This document shows positions 49,101 to 58,725 of a stretch of 64,000 nt of DNA, piece by piece. Below the pieces are notes generated by a model that had not been told where the DNA came from, searched no databases, and saw only the letters and a program-made list of their open reading frames with translations. Numbering within the stretch: position 1 is the stretch's first letter; every line of letters starts with the position of its first letter. This stretch comes from Symsagittifera roscoffensis. Taxonomy: Eukaryota; Xenacoelomorpha; Acoela; Convolutidae. The stretch lies in assembly GCF_963678635.1 (NCBI RefSeq), contig NC_087062.1, forward strand, positions 40,347,676 through 40,411,675. The letters run 5' to 3'. The translations under genes were made by a program, and so were the position numbers.

Positions 49101-52100
49101 GCTATAGGCGTTTTTGTAGCCAATAATGATAGGAGCATTAAGAATTGCCAAGGTATTCAATCACTGAATCTCGCAGAATTTCAAATAAAGTTGTCAAACC
49201 TGATTATTGTTTAAACTCCAAGATGATTTTTTCGATAATAACTTGAATCACTGGCTCTCCAGCTCCGTAGAACTTTGTGCTATAGGCGTTTTTGTAGCCA
49301 ATAGTGATAAGAGCATTAAGTATTGGCAAGGTTTTCAATCACTGAATCTTGCGGAAGTTCAAATAAAGTTTTAGGACCTGATTATTAAAGTATTAGGACC
49401 TGATTATTGTTCAAACTCCAAGATGATTTTTTCAATAATAACTTAAATCACTGGCTCTCCAGCTCCATAGCACTTTGTGCGACAGGCGTTTTTGTAGCCA
49501 ATAATGATAAGTGATAAGAGCATTAAGCATTGCCAAGATGTTCAATCACTGAATCTTGCAGAAGCTCAAATAAAGTTTTCAAACCTGATTATTGTTCAAA
49601 CTCCAAGATGATTCCTTCAATAATAACTTGAATCACTGGCTCTCCAGCTCCATAGCACTTTGTGCTATAGGCGTTTTTGTAGCCAATAATGATAAGAGCA
49701 TTAAGCATTGGCAAGGTTTTCAATCACTGAATCTTGCGGAAGTTCAAATAAAGTTTTTAGACCTGATTATTGTTCACTCCAAGATGATATTTTCTATTAT
49801 AACTTGAAACACTGGCTCTCCAACTCCATAGCACTTTGTGCTATAGGCGTTTTTTCAGCCAATATTGATTAGCGCATTAAGCATTGCCAAGGTGTTCAAT
49901 CACTGAATCTTGCAGAAGCTCAAATAAAGTTTTTAGACCTGATTGTTGTTCAAACTCCAAGATGATTTTTTCAATAATAAGTTGAATCACTGGCTCTCCA
50001 GCTCCATAGCACTTTGTGCTATAGGTGTTTTTGTAGCCAATAATGATAAGAATATTAAGCATTGCCAAGGTGTTCAATCACTGAATCTTGCGGAAGTTCA
50101 AATAAAGTTTTCAAACCTGATTATTGTTCAAACTGCAAGATGATTTTTTCAATAATAACTTGAATCACTGGCTCTCCAGCTCCATAGCACTTTGTGCTAT
50201 AGGCGTTTTTGTAGCCAATAATGATAAGAGCATTAAGCATTGCCAATGTTTTCAATCACTGAATCTTGCAGAAGTTCAAATAAAGTTTTAGGACCTGATT
50301 ATTAAAGTATTAGAACCTGATTATTGTTCAAACTCCAAGATGATTTTTTCAATAATAACTTGAATCACTGGCTCTCCAGCTCTATAGCACTTTGCGCGAT
50401 AGGCGTTTTTGCAGCCAATAATGATAAGAGCATTAAGCATTGCCAAGGTGTTCAAATCTTGCAGGAGCTCAGATAAAGTTTTCAAACCTGATTATTGTTC
50501 AAACTCCAAGATGATTTTTTCAATAATAATTTTTCTCACTGGCTCTCCAGCTCCATAGCACTTTGTGCTATAGGCGTTTTTGTAGCCAATAATGATAAGA
50601 GCATTAAGCATTGACAAGGTTTTCAATCACTGAATCTTGCGGAAGTTCAAATAAAGTTTTTAGACCTGATTTTTGTTCAAACTCCAAGATGATATTTTCT
50701 TTTATAACTTGAAACACTGGCTCTCCAGCTCCATAGCACTTTGTGCTATAGGCGTTTTTTCAGCCATTATTGATTAGAGAATTAAGCCTTGCCAAGGTGT
50801 TCAATCACTGAATCTTGCGGAAGTTCAAATAAAGTTTTTAGACCTGATTATTGTTCAAACTCCAAGATGATTTTTTCAATAATAACTTGAATCACTGGCT
50901 CTCCAGCTCCATAGCACTTTGTGCTATAGGCGTTTTTGAAGCCAATAATGATAAGAGCATTAAGCATTGGCAAGGTTTTCAATCACTGAATCTTGCGGAA
51001 GTTAAAATAAAGTTTTTAGACCTGATTATTGTTCAAACTCCAAGATGATATTTTCTATTATAACTTGAAACACTGGCTCTCCAGCTCCATAGCACTTTGT
51101 GCTATTGGCGTTTTTTTCAGCCAATATTAATTAGAGAATTAAGCTTTGCCAAGGTGTTCAATCACTGAATCTTGCGGAAGTTCAAATAAAGTTTCTAGAC
51201 CTGATTTTTGTTCAAACTCCAAGATGATTTTTTCAATAATAACTTGAATCACTGGCTCTCCAGCTCCATAGCACTTTGTGCTATAGGCGTTTTTGTAGCC
51301 AATATTGATAAGAGCATTAAGCATTGCCAAGGTGTTCAATCACTGAATCTTGCGGAAGCTCAAATAAAGTTTTTAGACCTGATTATTGTTCAAACTCCAA
51401 GATTATTTTTTCAATAATAACTTGAATCACTGGCTCTCCAGCTCCATAGCACTTTGTGCTATAGGCGTTTTTGTAGCCAATAATGATAAGAGCATTAGGC
51501 ATTGCCAAGGTGTTCAATCACTGAATCTTGCGGAAGTTGAAATAAAGTTTTTAGACGTGATTATTGTTCTAACTCCAAGATGATTTTTTCAATAATAACT
51601 TGAATCACTGGCTCTCCAGCTCCATAGCACTTTGTGCTATAGGCGTTTTTGTAGCCAATAATGATAAGAGCATTAAGCATTGCCAAGGTGTTCAATCACT
51701 GAATCTTGCGGAAGCTCAAATAAAGTTTTTAGACCTGATTATTGTTCAAACTCCAAGATGATTTTTTCAATAATAACTTGAATCACTGGCTCTCCAGCTC
51801 CATAGCACTTTGTGCTATAGGCGTTTTTGTAGCCAAAAATGATTAGAGCATTAAGCATTGCCAAGGTGTTCAATCACTGAATCTTGCGGAAGATTAAATA
51901 AAGTTTTAAGACCTGATTATTGTTTAACCATATGATATTATTTAAGAATAGTTTTAATTACTGGCTCTCCGGCTCCACAGTACTTCGTACTGTAGACGTT
52001 TTTGCAGCCAAAATTGATAAAGTATGTTTTGGTTAAACTGTACATATGGAATCACAGCATATTGCAGATATTCAAAGAAGTCTTGTTTTAAATAAATGGC

Positions 52101-54332
52101 CATATCAAGAAAGCATGTGATCTTAGAAAGGAAATTGTTTTCGAATTTTTTTTTTCAAGTAACCATAGTCTTTTGTGTAGCTACAAGCACAATGCTCACG
52201 TAATATACGGAGACACGGATTCGGTCATGGTCAAATTCGGAGTGGACTCTATCGCAGAAGCCATGGACCTGGGCAGAGAGGCCGCGGAGTTTGTCTCGAA
52301 ACAGTTCATCAACCCTATCAAGTAACTTTCAATTGAACTAGAAATTCCATTTCGATCAGGGGCAGATTTAGCCCCCCACCCCCCTGTCCGCATAAATTCG
52401 ACCCCCTTTATCCGTTTGTGGCTGACGGACCCTCAAATTTTTTGAAAGGCGCCTCTGATGCAGAAATATGGGCCAAAAAGGTCTTTTTGGTGCTTTTGGA
52501 GAGCTCGAAATTCATTTTGGTCGACCTAAAAAAAGGTCGACGAAGTTTTCGAACAATTTTTTGAAACCCCCTCACCGAGAAAATCCTAGATCCGCCCCTG
52601 ATTTAGATGCAGGTTCAGGCTTAAGATTTTTTCAGACTGGAATTCGAGAAAGTATACAGACCCTATTTGCTGATCAACAAGAAGCGGTACGCTGGACTAT
52701 ACTTTACCCGCCCCGAGGTCCATGATAAAATGGACTGCAAAGGTAAATCTTTTACATCTTGCATTACATCATCAGTTGCTTTCTATTAAGATAATAAATT
52801 GAGTTTGCTTCTGCAGAAGATTTTGATTTTGGCATGTGAGATTCTTGGAGATTCATGTTTTTTAGTTGTCGCATCATTCGAGATCTTGAACGTCTTTTTA
52901 GGAATCGAGACAGTAAGAAGAGACAATTGTCCTCTTGTGTCCAATCTTCTTAATGTGGTCTTGCAGAAACTTCTGATCGAAAGGGATCCAGACGGAGCCA
53001 CTAATGTGGTCAAGCAGACCATCAGTGACCTCTTATGTAATAGGGTTGACCTTTCACAGCTCATCATCACGAAAGAGTTGACTCAGTCAGACGAAGAGTA
53101 TAAGAGTAAGGTGCCTCATGTGGAGTTGGCGAAGAAGTTGAAAAAGCGAGACCCGGGATCTGCGCCTAGTTTGGGCGACAGAATCCCATATGTCATCACT
53201 ACTGGTTAGTTAATTATTGCTAAGTATAGTAGTGAATTAGTTAAGTATAGAATCCCTTTTATTTTTGTATAGAATCCCTTTTATTTTTGTATAGAATCCC
53301 TTTTTATTTCATGTTTTGACGATCTTAAGAACTTACTCCAGTTTGCTGATACTCCAAAAGTTGAATATGACGATGATGAGGATAATTTTATTTTCTTTAG
53401 GTAAAAGTAAGTTGCAAAGTAGCAAACGTGTCTAGCTATGTAATCTCACCAAGCCTTACATTCTTTCGAAATCATCAAAAGCTATTCGATCTTATCTTTC
53501 TCACTTACCTTGTCGATTTCCTTGAACTCTCCTTTCTTCGAATTTACAAACCACTCTTTGTACTGTTTGATAGCGTGCTACAAAATTAGAATTTATTTAG
53601 TCAGGTGAGATTATTGTAAACATTTGTTACAGGTAGTAGAAATGAGCCCGTTTACATGAAGGCTGAAGATCCCATGTACGTGTTGGAAAACGGGCTTCCA
53701 ATAGACACCAAGTACTACCTGGACCAACAGTTGTCCAAGCCACTAATCCGGATATTTGAGCCAGTGTTCGGAGAGTCGAAGGCGGAGTCAGTGCTGCTTC
53801 ACGGGGAGCATACACGAGTGAAGAGTGTGGCTACTTCTAAAGTGAGTGGACTGGCCGGGTTTGTGACCAAGAAGGCTACTTGTCTGTCATGCAAGGTACG
53901 TTCTCTTCCATTATATAATTTGCATGGATAATATCAACACATCGAGATCCAAGCACCGATTACAAGTTATTTTTACCGAGATCATTCCATTCCGTCAAGT
54001 AGAAGTTGTTTCGAAATTATAGGACTAAAAATTGTGGGCAGATATGATTATTTCAGGCTGTTCTACCGGATGAATCAATGGTCGTGTGCAAACACTGTAA
54101 ACCGAAAGAAAGCGAACTGTACCAGAGAGAAATTCTGAAACTCAACAGTATCCAGGAGAAGTTTGCTAGGCTGTGGACCCAGTGCCAAAGATGCCAGGGT
54201 TCTCTGCACGAGAAAGTGTTGTGCACTAATCGGGATTGTCCTATCTTTTATATGAGACAGAAAGTGAGACTCGATTTGAGTGGTCAGGAAAAAGTTATGA
54301 ACAGATTTGGCAACCCTGCCGATGATTGGTGA
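37109..54332 (+). CDS. POLD1: DNA polymerase delta catalytic subunit, 11 exons
   Basis: Catalytic subunit of the lagging-strand replicative polymerase, with proofreading. Exons by splice sites and phase: 37,109-37,309; 37,380-38,134; 38,234-38,614; 41,968-42,220; 42,538-42,759; 42,939-43,285; 52,181-52,321; 52,636-52,742; 52,902-53,204; 53,633-53,895; 54,057-54,332 (stop TGA). They join in frame to 1,082 residues, close to the ~1,100 of animal POLD1. Visible motifs: Exo I FDIEC (D292, E294), Exo II YNMTNFD (D378), Exo III YCLKD (D491), polymerase motif A DFSSLYPS (D578), motif [10 protein letters not shown] (K670), motif C YGDTDS (D731, D733). The C-terminal cysteines are CysA C987, C990, C1002, C1005 and CysB C1034, C1037, C1047, C1052; CysB binds a 4Fe-4S cluster in this family. 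All key residues are present, so the gene looks functional. Intron 5 has a GC donor; intron 6 is 8.9 kb and holds a satellite. Confidence 0.96.
38615..41967 (+). other. POLD1 intron 3 (3.35 kb) with several old repeats
   Basis: Bounded by GTATAA and TTTTCAG. It contains a Helitron-like 3' end (to 39,659). From about 40,130 it holds a stretch related to intergenic DNA at 54.57-55.6 kb; shared landmarks are ATCGGG-ACTAGACTTT and TTTGTCGGCTT-GTTGCC. It also has several copies of a palindromic phrase of the form GTATCRCAAGTGGTGCGAAGCTC followed by GCTTCGCATCTGTGT (quoted in two pieces) near 40,970, 41,370, 41,525 and 41,810. No coding exon is supported inside. Confidence 0.7.
39060..39659 (+). 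mobile_element. Helitron-like non-autonomous element, 3' part
   Basis: The right end is GCAC-TGGAG-GTGC hairpin, then GTTACACG, then CTAG, followed by T: the hairpin-plus-CTRR-T arrangement that defines Helitron 3' termini. A second copy of the same end lies at 59,100-59,126 with a compatible hairpin (GCAC-CGGAT-GTGC) and unrelated sequence after CTAG, so the boundary is real. To its left are degenerate repeats of roughly 130-150 bases, with phrases like 'CTGTCAGGGT...TCAGGGA' and 'ACGACTGCTCTAAT', also seen near 57.9-58.9 kb. Internal tandem repeats are common in non-autonomous Helitrons. The left end is not identified. Confidence 0.5.
42760..42938 (+). other. POLD1 intron 5, GC-AG type
   Basis: The exon ends ATCAAG and the intron begins GCAAGA, ending TTTTCAG. 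The GC donor joins HHIK to [16 protein letters not shown], exactly as POLD1 homology demands. A perfect-looking GTAAAT donor 40 bases downstream would shift the frame and give a stop at once. Confidence 0.85.
43951..52045 (+). repeat. 178-bp satellite array in POLD1 intron 6
   Basis: About 44 head-to-tail copies of a ~178-base monomer, about 34% GC, mostly very similar to each other between about 44,230 and 51,930. The consensus includes, in order, CTGG-CTCT-CCAG (small hairpin), ATAGCAC-TTT-GTGCTAT (7-bp hairpin), GGCGTTTTTGTAGCCAATAA, ATTAAGCATTGCCAAGGTG, TTCAATCACTGAATCTTGCG and GACCTGATTATTGTTCAAAC. The left-most and right-most copies (near 44,040-44,220 and 51,940-52,045) are strongly diverged, and a still older single copy may lie near 43,360-43,440. 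This pattern is expected when unequal exchange homogenises the centre. Confidence 0.95.
47191..49770 (+). repeat. Higher-order duplication inside the satellite
   Basis: Blocks beginning at 47,191, 48,106 and 49,201 are almost identical. The first period is 915 bases and the second 1,095 bases, one monomer longer. They share private variants: a monomer with an inserted 'TTAAAGTATTAGGACCTGATTA' phrase (two pieces: a duplication of the GACCTGATTA end) near 47,375, 48,290 and 49,385, and one with ATAAGTGATAAG near 47,505, 48,420 and 49,515. These are recent multi-monomer duplications. Confidence 0.85.
52357..52600. mobile_element. hAT-type MITE in POLD1 intron 7
   Basis: A 244-base element with terminal inverted repeats: left CAGGGGCAGATTTAG, right (reverse complement) CAGGGGCGGATCTAG, with two mismatches in 15. 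It is flanked by 8-base direct repeats ATTTCGAT and ATTTAGAT (one mismatch). CAGGG termini and 8-bp target duplications are the hAT signature. No transposase is encoded. It occupies most of the 314-base intron, and its right end is 35 bases from exon 8. Confidence 0.8.
53244..53309 (+). repeat. Three tandem 22-bp units in POLD1 intron 9
   Basis: GTATAGAATCCCTTTTATTT-type unit repeated three times with one base of length variation in the last copy. Confidence 0.9.
53509..53577 (-). other. Possible minus-strand exon inside POLD1 intron 9
   Basis: On the minus strand a 69-base open stretch (23 codons, containing [15 protein letters not shown]) is preceded by TCTAATTTTGTAG, a good 3' splice site, and followed by GTAAGTGAG, a near-perfect donor. 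It could be a phase-0 exon of a nested antisense gene, a captured gene fragment, or chance. No partner exon is identified. Confidence 0.25.
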
Positions 54333-55732
54333 ACATTCGCGGAGATATATTGCTTTGAAGAGACTCGAAGTTCTGATAACTTAGTGATATTTTTTGAAAA
54401 CTATGACTGACACAATGTTTGAAATTGACGAATATTTCAATGTATTGTCTAGGCGATATAGTTTGTGGTTTTGAGCTTTTGTGATAACACTGATTTTTTA
54501 CTATCTAATTTTGTACCTTTTAATCTGAATTGCAATTAACGTATTGATTTGTTTTATTAATCACTCTAGCGAGAGCAATGGTCTTGTAATCGGGAACTAG
54601 ACTTTATTTCATTTCCATTGATAAAAGAAAGGCAAACTCCACTATCGAACTGCAGAAGTGTAAAGGTCACAAAAACGGGATCGACTTCTAATTTCAAAAG
54701 TGGAATTTAATTATCAGATTTCCCAGCGAAAAAAATCCTTACGTATTGATCCAGTTTTCTCAAATTGGGTTAATATCCTCAATTTTAAATTAATTTGGAA
54801 ATTCAAACAGGTTTAACGTCATCTATTTTTTTCTTCGAAGTTCGAAGGCTGAGATGTTTAAAAAACAAGTCAGTTTTTTGTTCTTTTGCACCCATTACTC
54901 TTTTCGAACTGTCAGTTGGCTAAGTTGAGTGAACCTTAGCTCCTTCGAGAATTCTCATTTGGAGATTGCTGTTGTACCCTGAGGTCTGGAGCTCGAGTCC
55001 TGGCCGGACATTTTTTTCAGTATGTATGAAATAGAAAATTATTGTTTTTTTGGGTAAAATTTGAAGTGTCGTACTATTGTTTGTCTACTTATCTTTGTCG
55101 GCTTAGTTGCCAGGTCGAGAATTATTTTTATTGTCAGCATTTTCATAGCAGAGCCCAGTTTTTTTATTAACTCCTGTAATTTGTAAAATTAATAGCCGTG
55201 ACGTAATTTTTCCTTAGTTTTTTTTGGTATAAAATTTTAGTTGGTCTAAATGGTTTCGGCTAATGTTTTATCGGCTTAGTTACTTTTTTGTGTCGCTTCA
55301 AAGTCAAAAATGATTGATTTGATTTTTGAAAATTTAGGTTGTTTGTGTTCAGGTAATCAAAACTTCAATTAAATTTTCAAAAATTTTTATGACAACAATT
55401 TATGACTTGTTTTGTTTTCGGCTTAATGGGCGTCTACCCACTTGTTGTCGGCTTAGTGGCCGCTCGGCCAAGACTAAAAGCCTATTTAATTCTGGTGCCT
55501 ATTTTTTCCGTCTCATTTTCTATTCGCTAGTTTGCAATGCTGAGCTTGCGTTGTATTGCAGGTGATACCAAGCTTTGCTTCGCCTCTGTGTTTACCCTAG
55601 CTTCGCCTCTGTGGTAAAAAACAGAATATTGTCCTCAAACAAACTAGCAAATGTCAAAAAACAGACTTGTGATTAAAAGAAATAGCCGTGCAAAGCAATC
55701 AAATTTGAACTCTGTAATTTTTCAGTTTAGAA
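54333..55732. other. POLD1-AP2S1 intergenic region with dispersed repeat
   Basis: After the POLD1 3' UTR, about 54,565-55,615 shares landmarks with POLD1 intron 3: AATCGGG-ACTAGACTTT at 54,578, TTTGTCGGCTTAGTTGCCAG near 55,095, and a GCTTTGCTTCGCCTCTGTGT end near 55,575. A short AAAGTGGAAT...CAGATTTCCCAGCG phrase near 54,700 also occurs at 44,040. A weak tRNA-like pair of boxes near 54,914-55,000 hints at an old SINE. The AP2S1 ATG is preceded by a pyrimidine tract ending TTTTTCAG and TTTAG a few bases upstream. Confidence 0.55.
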
Positions 55733-56161
55733 ATGATTCGCTTCATCCTAATCCAGAACAGAGCAGGAAAAACGCGGCTCGCAAAGTGGTACATGCCGTT
55801 CGAAGACGACGAGAAACAGAAACTAATCGAAGAAGTGCATGCTCTGGTCACTGTCCGTGACGCCAAACACACGAACTTCGTCGAATTCCGAAACTTCAAA
55901 GTCGTCTACAGACGCTACGCCGGACTCTACTTCTGTATCTGCATAGACATTTACGACAACAGTTTGGCATATTTGGAGGCCATTCATAACTTCGTCGAAG
56001 TTCTCAACGAGTATTTCCATAACGTCTGTGAACTGGATCTGGTATTTAATTTCTACAAAGTATACGTAGTAGTCGATGAGATGTTCCTGTGTGGCGAGAT
56101 GAGGGAAACTAGTCAAGGAAAAGTCCTAAAACAGCTGCAGTTTCTGCAGACATTAGAGTGA
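55733..56161 (+). CDS. AP2S1: AP-2 complex subunit sigma, single exon
   Basis: The small sigma subunit of the AP-2 clathrin adaptor, which forms the core of the complex at the plasma membrane and, with the alpha subunit, binds dileucine endocytic signals. The 142-residue frame begins [20 protein letters not shown] and includes [20 protein letters not shown] and [20 protein letters not shown], almost identical to animal AP2S1, whose normal length is also 142. The whole coding sequence lies in one exon, unlike the multi-exon vertebrate gene. The start is fixed by the conserved MIRF. A splice-acceptor-like CAG/TAG a few bases upstream suggests a spliced 5' UTR or trans-spliced leader. No damage is seen. 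An unspliced retrocopy is possible in principle, but there is no poly(A) trace and conservation is full-length. Confidence 0.95.
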   Translation: MIRFILIQNRAGKTRLAKWYMPFEDDEKQKLIEEVHALVTVRDAKHTNFVEFRNFKVVYRRYAGLYFCICIDIYDNSLAYLEAIHNFVEVLNEYFHNVCELDLVFNFYKVYVVVDEMFLCGEMRETSQGKVLKQLQFLQTLE

Positions 56162-57231
56162 TGATTCTCGATGATCGGTATCTCGATTAGTCATTCATTC
56201 AATTCTATTCCCGGTGTGATTCATAATCTGTTTCAAAAATCAGTGGCAATTTCTATGTATATCGGAAGCCTATAAATTAATGATGTATTATTTATCAATC
56301 TTTTATTTTAATGAATACATTGCCTGTTGCACCTGAAGATGTAGTTTTGTAATTTTGTATCCCGCAATTTATGATGTTTGCTTGCTGAGGTTCGAATCGT
56401 TTAGTTTTGATTGCTCTAATGTAATTTCAAACATCGAAGGTATTTTTTCTTACCAAAATGAAGTTGAGCAATATTATAGGACACAGAAAAATGCAGGGTG
56501 AATTGTTTGAGCCAAGATAGAAATATTATTTAACCAAAAGGTAAGGACCAGTTCTTGGGCATTGAAACTGTTGAAAGCATACCTAAGGCCAGTTCAAAGG
56601 TGATGGTATTTTTTCTATGAAATTCTAAAGATGAAGAGACTACAAAACTACGAGTTTTTTTTTATTTTACTAAACAATTTTCAACTGTCTTTTGTTGGCT
56701 TTGTTTCTATGCTCCAGTGTTTGACATATTTCATCGAAGCTTCTTTGTTGGCGTGACTTAGAGCCATCTGATGATAAAGTTACATCTCAGGAATTTCTAT
56801 ATAATGTAGTGAAGACACTTTTATATGTCTTGCTGATTTTTCTGCGGTTTTTTGATTTCTTTTAAATATTTATCAAGTCAAATTCAATTCAAAAGAAATG
56901 TTGTAGAAATTTGTTCACGCTGACACGCTTTAATGCAGTTTTCAACAGAAAAAATTAATTTAAAATAGACTTTCGTATATTGAATTTTAGAAAAATTAAA
57001 GGGGGCAACTGGAAAAGAGCCAAAAAACCTATTGGTCGAGTTTTCTCAATTTTGATCAGTTTTTATCAAAAAAGGTGAGTGAAAAAATATTCTCGAAATT
57101 CTAGGTGATATAATTCTTCAAGTTCCAGAAATGAAAATTTTCGAAAAATAATAATCATTGTTTTCTTATTTTTGAGTTTTACAACTGCTGGCTCATTAAA
57201 CTTTGTTAACTTTTAGAGGTACTTTTTACCG

Positions 57232-57445
57232 TTTTTGTTCGACCATCGAAAATGGGAAGAAACTTTGTATTCGGGTGTGTTTAATTTTTTTTTTCTACGC
57301 AATGCCAGGAACCATAATAATTATCGGACTGAGCTGAGTGATATATATTCAGTTTTGAAAAAAACGGCTTAAAGTTTTTGGTTTTTCGTCTAAGTTCGAC
57401 CAAATAAAGTGATGATAACTTGCTAAATGGGTCATTTAGGCTGAA
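57232..57445 (+). repeat. Dispersed repeat copy A (partner at 63,497)
   Basis: Shares ordered phrases with 63,497-63,750: GACCAT, AACTTTGTATTCGGGTGT, CCACGCAA/CTACGCAA, an AATAAT-ATCGGACTG stretch, GAGTGATATAT and TTTTCGTCTAA-TTCGA. Same orientation, clearly diverged, with an extra ~60 bases in the other copy. Confidence 0.65.
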
Positions 57446-57549
57446 AAAAAAATTTTTTCCAAGTGGAAACAATTTTTGAAAGATATATTTGACACTTGCC
57501 AAGCAAGAATTGTTTTTTTTTTTTGAATTTTATAAATCTTTGTTCAAAA

Positions 57550-58725
57550 AAAGAAATGTTTTTTTTTAAGTGTTTTCCTTTTTTTGTTTGTCATTCTTTT
57601 TTTGAAAATGATTGTTATCGATAATGCCTAATTTACTAACTTTTAGGGCGTGCGTGTAGTTTTATCCACGTCACGAACTAAAAAACGACACTAATTTGAA
57701 GAACTTCTATTTGTAGTTTTTATGAATATGGTCGGAACATTCTGTGCTGCTTGCACTGCAACCAGCTATCCTTGTTTGAATTGTATTTGCAATTTGCAAC
57801 ATGGATAGTAAATTGCTTTGCAAGCAACACAAGTTTTTTTGCATGTCGTTTCAGGATTTTTCAATAGTTTTCCAAAAACTTCGATTTGAAAAATTTTTTC
57901 TTGAATTTTGAAATTCATCATTTTGGTGGGGTACTGTCAAAGAACTCTCTGAAGGTTTGTATCTGGCCTCCTAATATGACTGATCAACGCCTTTTCTTTT
58001 TCGAGTTGTGACGTTTTGTGTATTTTCAAAAATTAAATATCAAAAAATAGTGATGTCAATGTACTAACAGCAGTTGTAGATATGGCCTCTATCCAATTAT
58101 GATAGCTCAAATCCCATTTGTTTCCGAGATTTGTCCTTGTTTGAATGTTTTTTTTAAGTGTTTTCCTTTTTTTGTTTGTCATTCTTTTTTTGAAAATGAT
58201 TGTTATCGTTAATGCCTAAGTTACTAACTTTTAGGGCGTGCGTGTAGTTTTATCCACGTCACGAACTAAAAAACGACACTAATTTGAAGAACTTCTATTT
58301 GTAGTTTTTATGAATATGGTCGGAACATTCTGTGCTGCTTGCACTGCAACCAGCTATCCTTGTTTGAATTGTATTTGCAATTTGCAACATGGATAGTAAA
58401 TTGCTTTGCAAGCAACACAAGTTTTTTTGCATGTCGTTTCAGGATTTTTCAATAGTTTTCCAAAAACTTCGATTTGAAAAATTTTTTCTTGAATTTTGAA
58501 ATTCATCATTTTGGTGGGGTACTGTCAAAGAACTCTCTGAAGGTTTGTATCTGGCCTCCTAATATGACTGATCAACGCCTTTTCTTTTTCGAGTTGTGAC
58601 GTTTTGTGTATTTTCAAAAATTAAATATCAAAAAATAGTGATGTCAATGTACTAACAGCAGTTGTAGATATGGCCTCTATCCAATTATGATAGCTCAAAT
58701 CCCATTTGTTTCCGAGATTTGTATT
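57550..58725 (+). repeat. 588-bp tandem duplication, nearly identical
   Basis: Two head-to-tail units with an offset of exactly 588 bases (for example GGGCGTGCGTGTAG at 57,646 and 58,234). They differ at only two or three positions over most of their length (GATAATGCCTAATTT versus GTTAATGCCTAAGTT). The near-identity points to a very recent duplication or an assembly artefact. The unit includes degenerate repeats shared with POLD1 intron 3. Confidence 0.92.

Larger units (their letters stand above)
43286..52180 (+). other. POLD1 intron 6 (8.9 kb)
   Basis: Bounded by GTTAGT and TTTGTGTAG, it splits the protein just before the polymerase motif C exon. Apart from about 650 bases at the left end and 140 bases at the right, it consists of the satellite array. 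No coding exon is visible inside: the short repeated open frames are simply the satellite monomer read through. Confidence 0.85.

Noticed and set aside
44704-51583. Many plus-strand 65-codon frames (starting MFKLQDDFF) and minus-strand 66-codon frames
   Set aside because: They are the 178-bp satellite monomer read through repeatedly; 178 is not a multiple of three, so frames close after about one monomer. No start context, splice signals or selection are visible.
43951-52045. Satellite as a hammerhead-ribozyme array or CRISPR
   Set aside because: The CTGATGA and GAAA core of a hammerhead is absent on both strands, and repeats are contiguous monomers without unique spacers in a eukaryotic genome.
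53342-53400. Extra plus-strand POLD1 exon (acid-rich, flanked by AG and GT)
   Set aside because: At 59 bases it cannot be included without breaking the reading frame, and POLD1 homologues have nothing there.
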